Assembly: GCA_023383735.1 (NCBI GenBank)
Contig: JAHDYN010000008.1
Coordinates: 9,372-15,890, forward strand
From: Gammaproteobacteria bacterium
Lineage (GTDB): Bacteria; Pseudomonadota; Gammaproteobacteria; Steroidobacterales; GCA-2729495
Length of the DNA: 6,519 nt
Direction of reading: 5' to 3'
Every line of letters begins with the position of its first letter. The stretch's first letter is position 1. Shown piece by piece: positions 4,735-6,519 of this stretch. The notes under the pieces were generated by a model. That model made no database searches and was not told the DNA's origin. It saw only the letters and a list, made by a program, of their open reading frames with translations. The position numbers and the translations under genes are program-made.

Positions 4735-6519
4735 TTAGTCCTTCTCGAGTTCCATATTGATGGCGAGAGAACGGATTTCCTTGACGAGTACATTGAAGGA
4801 CTCGGGCATTCCGGCCGCCACCTCATGCGTGTCGTCCACGATGTTCTTGTACATCTTGGTGCGACCCTGCACGTCATCGGACTTGACGGTCAGCATTTCC
4901 TGCAGCGTGTAGGAAGCGCCATATGCCTCAAGTGCCCAGACCTCCATCTCGCCGAAGCGCTGCCCGCCAAACTGCGCCTTGCCGCCCAATGGCTGCTGCG
5001 TGACGAGACTGTACGGGCCGGTCGAACGGGCATGCATCTTGTCGTCAACGAGATGGTTGAGCTTCAGCATGTACATGTAGCCAACCGTGGTTGGCCGGTC
5101 GAAGGCTTCGCCGGTCCGGCCGTCATACAACTGCGCCTGGCCCGTCAGGGGCAGATCAGCCAGCTGCAGCAGGCTCTTGATCTCGTTCTCGCTGGCGCCG
5201 TCGAAGACCGGGGTTGCAATCGGCACACCGTGCCGGAGGTTCCCGGACAGCTCGTCGATCTTGACCTTCTGTCCGCCGGTCTTGTTGTAGATCTCGTCGA
5301 GGAACTTCCGCTTCTCGGCCATTGCGGCGTTGGCATCGATCAGGGCGCCGATCTTGCGACCGAGCTCCTTGGCTGCCCAGCCCAGGTGCGTCTCCAGCAC
5401 CTGGCCGATATTCATGCGCGAGGGCACACCGAGCGGGTTGAGGACGATGTCGACCGGCGATCCATCTGCCAGGTACGGCATGTCTTCCACCGGCACGATG
5501 GTTGAGATGACGCCCTTGTTGCCGTGGCGGCCAGCCATCTTGTCACCCGGCTGAATGCGCCGCTTGACGGCCAGATAAACCTTGACCATCTTCAGCACGC
5601 CAGGCGCAAGATCATCACCGGCAGTGATCTTCTTGCGCTTTTCCTCGAAGCGCCGGTCGAATTCCTCGCGTTGCTGGCGAAGGCGTTCGGCGGTCTGCTC
5701 GAGCTGCGCATTGGCGTCGTCGTTGGTCAGGCGGATCTCAAACCACTTTTCGCGGGCCAGTTCGCTGAGATAGCCCTGGGTAATCCGGCCACCTGACTTC
5801 AGTGCTCCCGGACCGCCCTCGCTTTGCTTGCCGACCAGCATGCGCTCGACGCGCTGGAAGATGTCCTCCTCGAGAATGCGCAACTGGTCGTCTAAGTCCT
5901 TGCGCACGCTCTCAAGTTCGGCAGTCTCGATGGACAACGCACGGCTGTCCTTGTCTACGCCGTCACGGGTAAACACGCGAACGTCGATAACCGTGCCGTC
6001 CATGCCTGGCGGCACGCGCAGACCGGTATCCTTCACGTCCGAGGCCTTTTCGCCAAAGATCGCCCGCAGCAGCTTTTCCTCCGGCGTGAGCTGTGTCTCG
6101 CCCTTCGGCGTGACCTTGCCAACGAGGATGTCGCCGGCACGCACTTCGGCACCGATATAGGCAATACCTGCCTCATCAAGCTTGGCCAGCGCAGTCTCGC
6201 CGACATTCGGGATGTCGGCAGTGATCTCTTCCGGCCCCAGCTTGGTATCACGCGCAACGCAGGCCAGCTCTTCGATGTGAATGGTCGTGAAGCGGTCTTC
6301 TTCGACCAGCCGCTCGGACAGCAGGATGGAGTCCTCGAAGTTGTAGCCGTTCCAGGGCATGAAGGCGACGAGCAGGTTCTGGCCAAGCGCAAGCTCACCG
6401 AGACTGGTCGAGGCGCCGTCCGCCAGCACGTCACGCTTCGCGATCACGTCGCCTGCCTTGACCAGCGGACGCTGGTTGATGCAGGTGTTCTGGTTGGAAC
6501 GCGTGTACTTCGTCAGATT
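4735..6519 (-). CDS. rpoB: DNA-directed RNA polymerase subunit beta, C-terminal 594 residues (cut by window edge)
   Basis: Beta is the second large catalytic subunit of RNA polymerase. The reading frame is open to the window edge, so translation begins outside; the part seen starts NLTKYTRSNQNTC, near E. coli residue 752. It contains, in window numbering, NGYNFED with Glu62/Asp63 (E. coli 813/814, near the active centre), GDKMAGRHGNKG with Lys327 and Lys335 (E. coli Lys1065 and Lys1073) and LNH with His489 (E. coli His1237). The C-terminal clamp-anchoring block runs through GGKAQFGGQRFGEMEVWALE and ends MELEKD before TAA. Between the 814 and 1065 equivalents it is 13 residues longer than E. 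coli; between 1073 and 1237 it is 10 residues shorter. The rifampicin-binding clusters lie outside the window, so rifampicin status cannot be read. The frame is intact and the gene precedes rpoC by 59 nt. Confidence 0.99.
   Translation of the reverse strand, partial: NLTKYTRSNQNTCINQRPLVKAGDVIAKRDVLADGASTSLGELALGQNLLVAFMPWNGYNFEDSILLSERLVEEDRFTTIHIEELACVARDTKLGPEEITADIPNVGETALAKLDEAGIAYIGAEVRAGDILVGKVTPKGETQLTPEEKLLRAIFGEKASDVKDTGLRVPPGMDGTVIDVRVFTRDGVDKDSRALSIETAELESVRKDLDDQLRILEEDIFQRVERMLVGKQSEGGPGALKSGGRITQGYLSELAREKWFEIRLTNDDANAQLEQTAERLRQQREEFDRRFEEKRKKITAGDDLAPGVLKMVKVYLAVKRRIQPGDKMAGRHGNKGVISTIVPVEDMPYLADGSPVDIVLNPLGVPSRMNIGQVLETHLGWAAKELGRKIGALIDANAAMAEKRKFLDEIYNKTGGQKVKIDELSGNLRHGVPIATPVFDGASENEIKSLLQLADLPLTGQAQLYDGRTGEAFDRPTTVGYMYMLKLNHLVDDKMHARSTGPYSLVTQQPLGGKAQFGGQRFGEMEVWALEAYGASYTLQEMLTVKSDDVQGRTKMYKNIVDDTHEVAAGMPESFNVLVKEIRSLAINMELEKD

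Noticed and set aside
4825..5505. 226-codon plus-strand ORF opposite rpoB
   Set aside because: In register with rpoB codons (positions equal to 1 modulo 3); a codon-bias artefact.
1..6519. Mobile elements, CRISPR arrays, tRNA or rRNA genes, toxin-antitoxin or defence genes
   Set aside because: The window is filled by core housekeeping genes; I found no direct repeat arrays, insertion-sequence ends or RNA gene signatures.

Overview
The window is a slice of the conserved transcription/translation cluster rpoB-rpoC-rpsL, read entirely on the minus strand (right to left). The protein sequences look gammaproteobacterial: RpoC aligns without gaps to E. coli numbering from its first residue through the trigger loop, and RpoB and S12 carry the usual proteobacterial signatures. 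The DNA is GC-rich, roughly 60% by eye. I cannot name a genus. Divergence in the S12 N-terminus, an RpoB loop and the RpoC tail argues against close kinship with the enterics.

Layout in transcription order. The last 594 codons of rpoB run from the right edge to 4735. A 59-nt spacer with no terminator and a good ribosome binding site for rpoC follows. Complete rpoC (1411 residues) covers 4675 to 440. A 229-nt non-coding stretch (439-211) comes next, and then the first 70 codons of rpsL (210 to the left edge). Gene order outside the window is not visible. In relatives, rplJ-rplL lie upstream of rpoB, and rpsG-fusA-tuf follow rpsL.

The most informative part is the 229-nt rpoC-rpsL spacer. A near-consensus sigma-70 promoter starts 19 nt after the rpoC stop. 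The transcript would first form a 9-bp hairpin. It then passes a GC-rich stretch with mutually exclusive pairings and meets a textbook intrinsic terminator (perfect 8-bp stem, 3-nt loop, eight U) whose U run ends 26 nt before the rpsL start codon. I see no promoter between the terminator and rpsL, so rpsL transcription must read through it. This is the architecture of a transcription attenuator. In addition, a 33-codon ORF starting behind an AGAGG motif runs through the terminator and stops 5 nt before rpsL, which itself lacks a clear Shine-Dalgarno sequence. A translation-coupled attenuation model (as in E. coli pyrBI) is therefore possible but unproven.

The gene products work together: RpoB and RpoC form the RNA polymerase catalytic core, and S12 is the decoding-centre protein of the 30S subunit. 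The leader lets the str-type operon be controlled separately from rpoBC. The long plus-strand ORFs are codon-register shadows of rpoB and rpoC.
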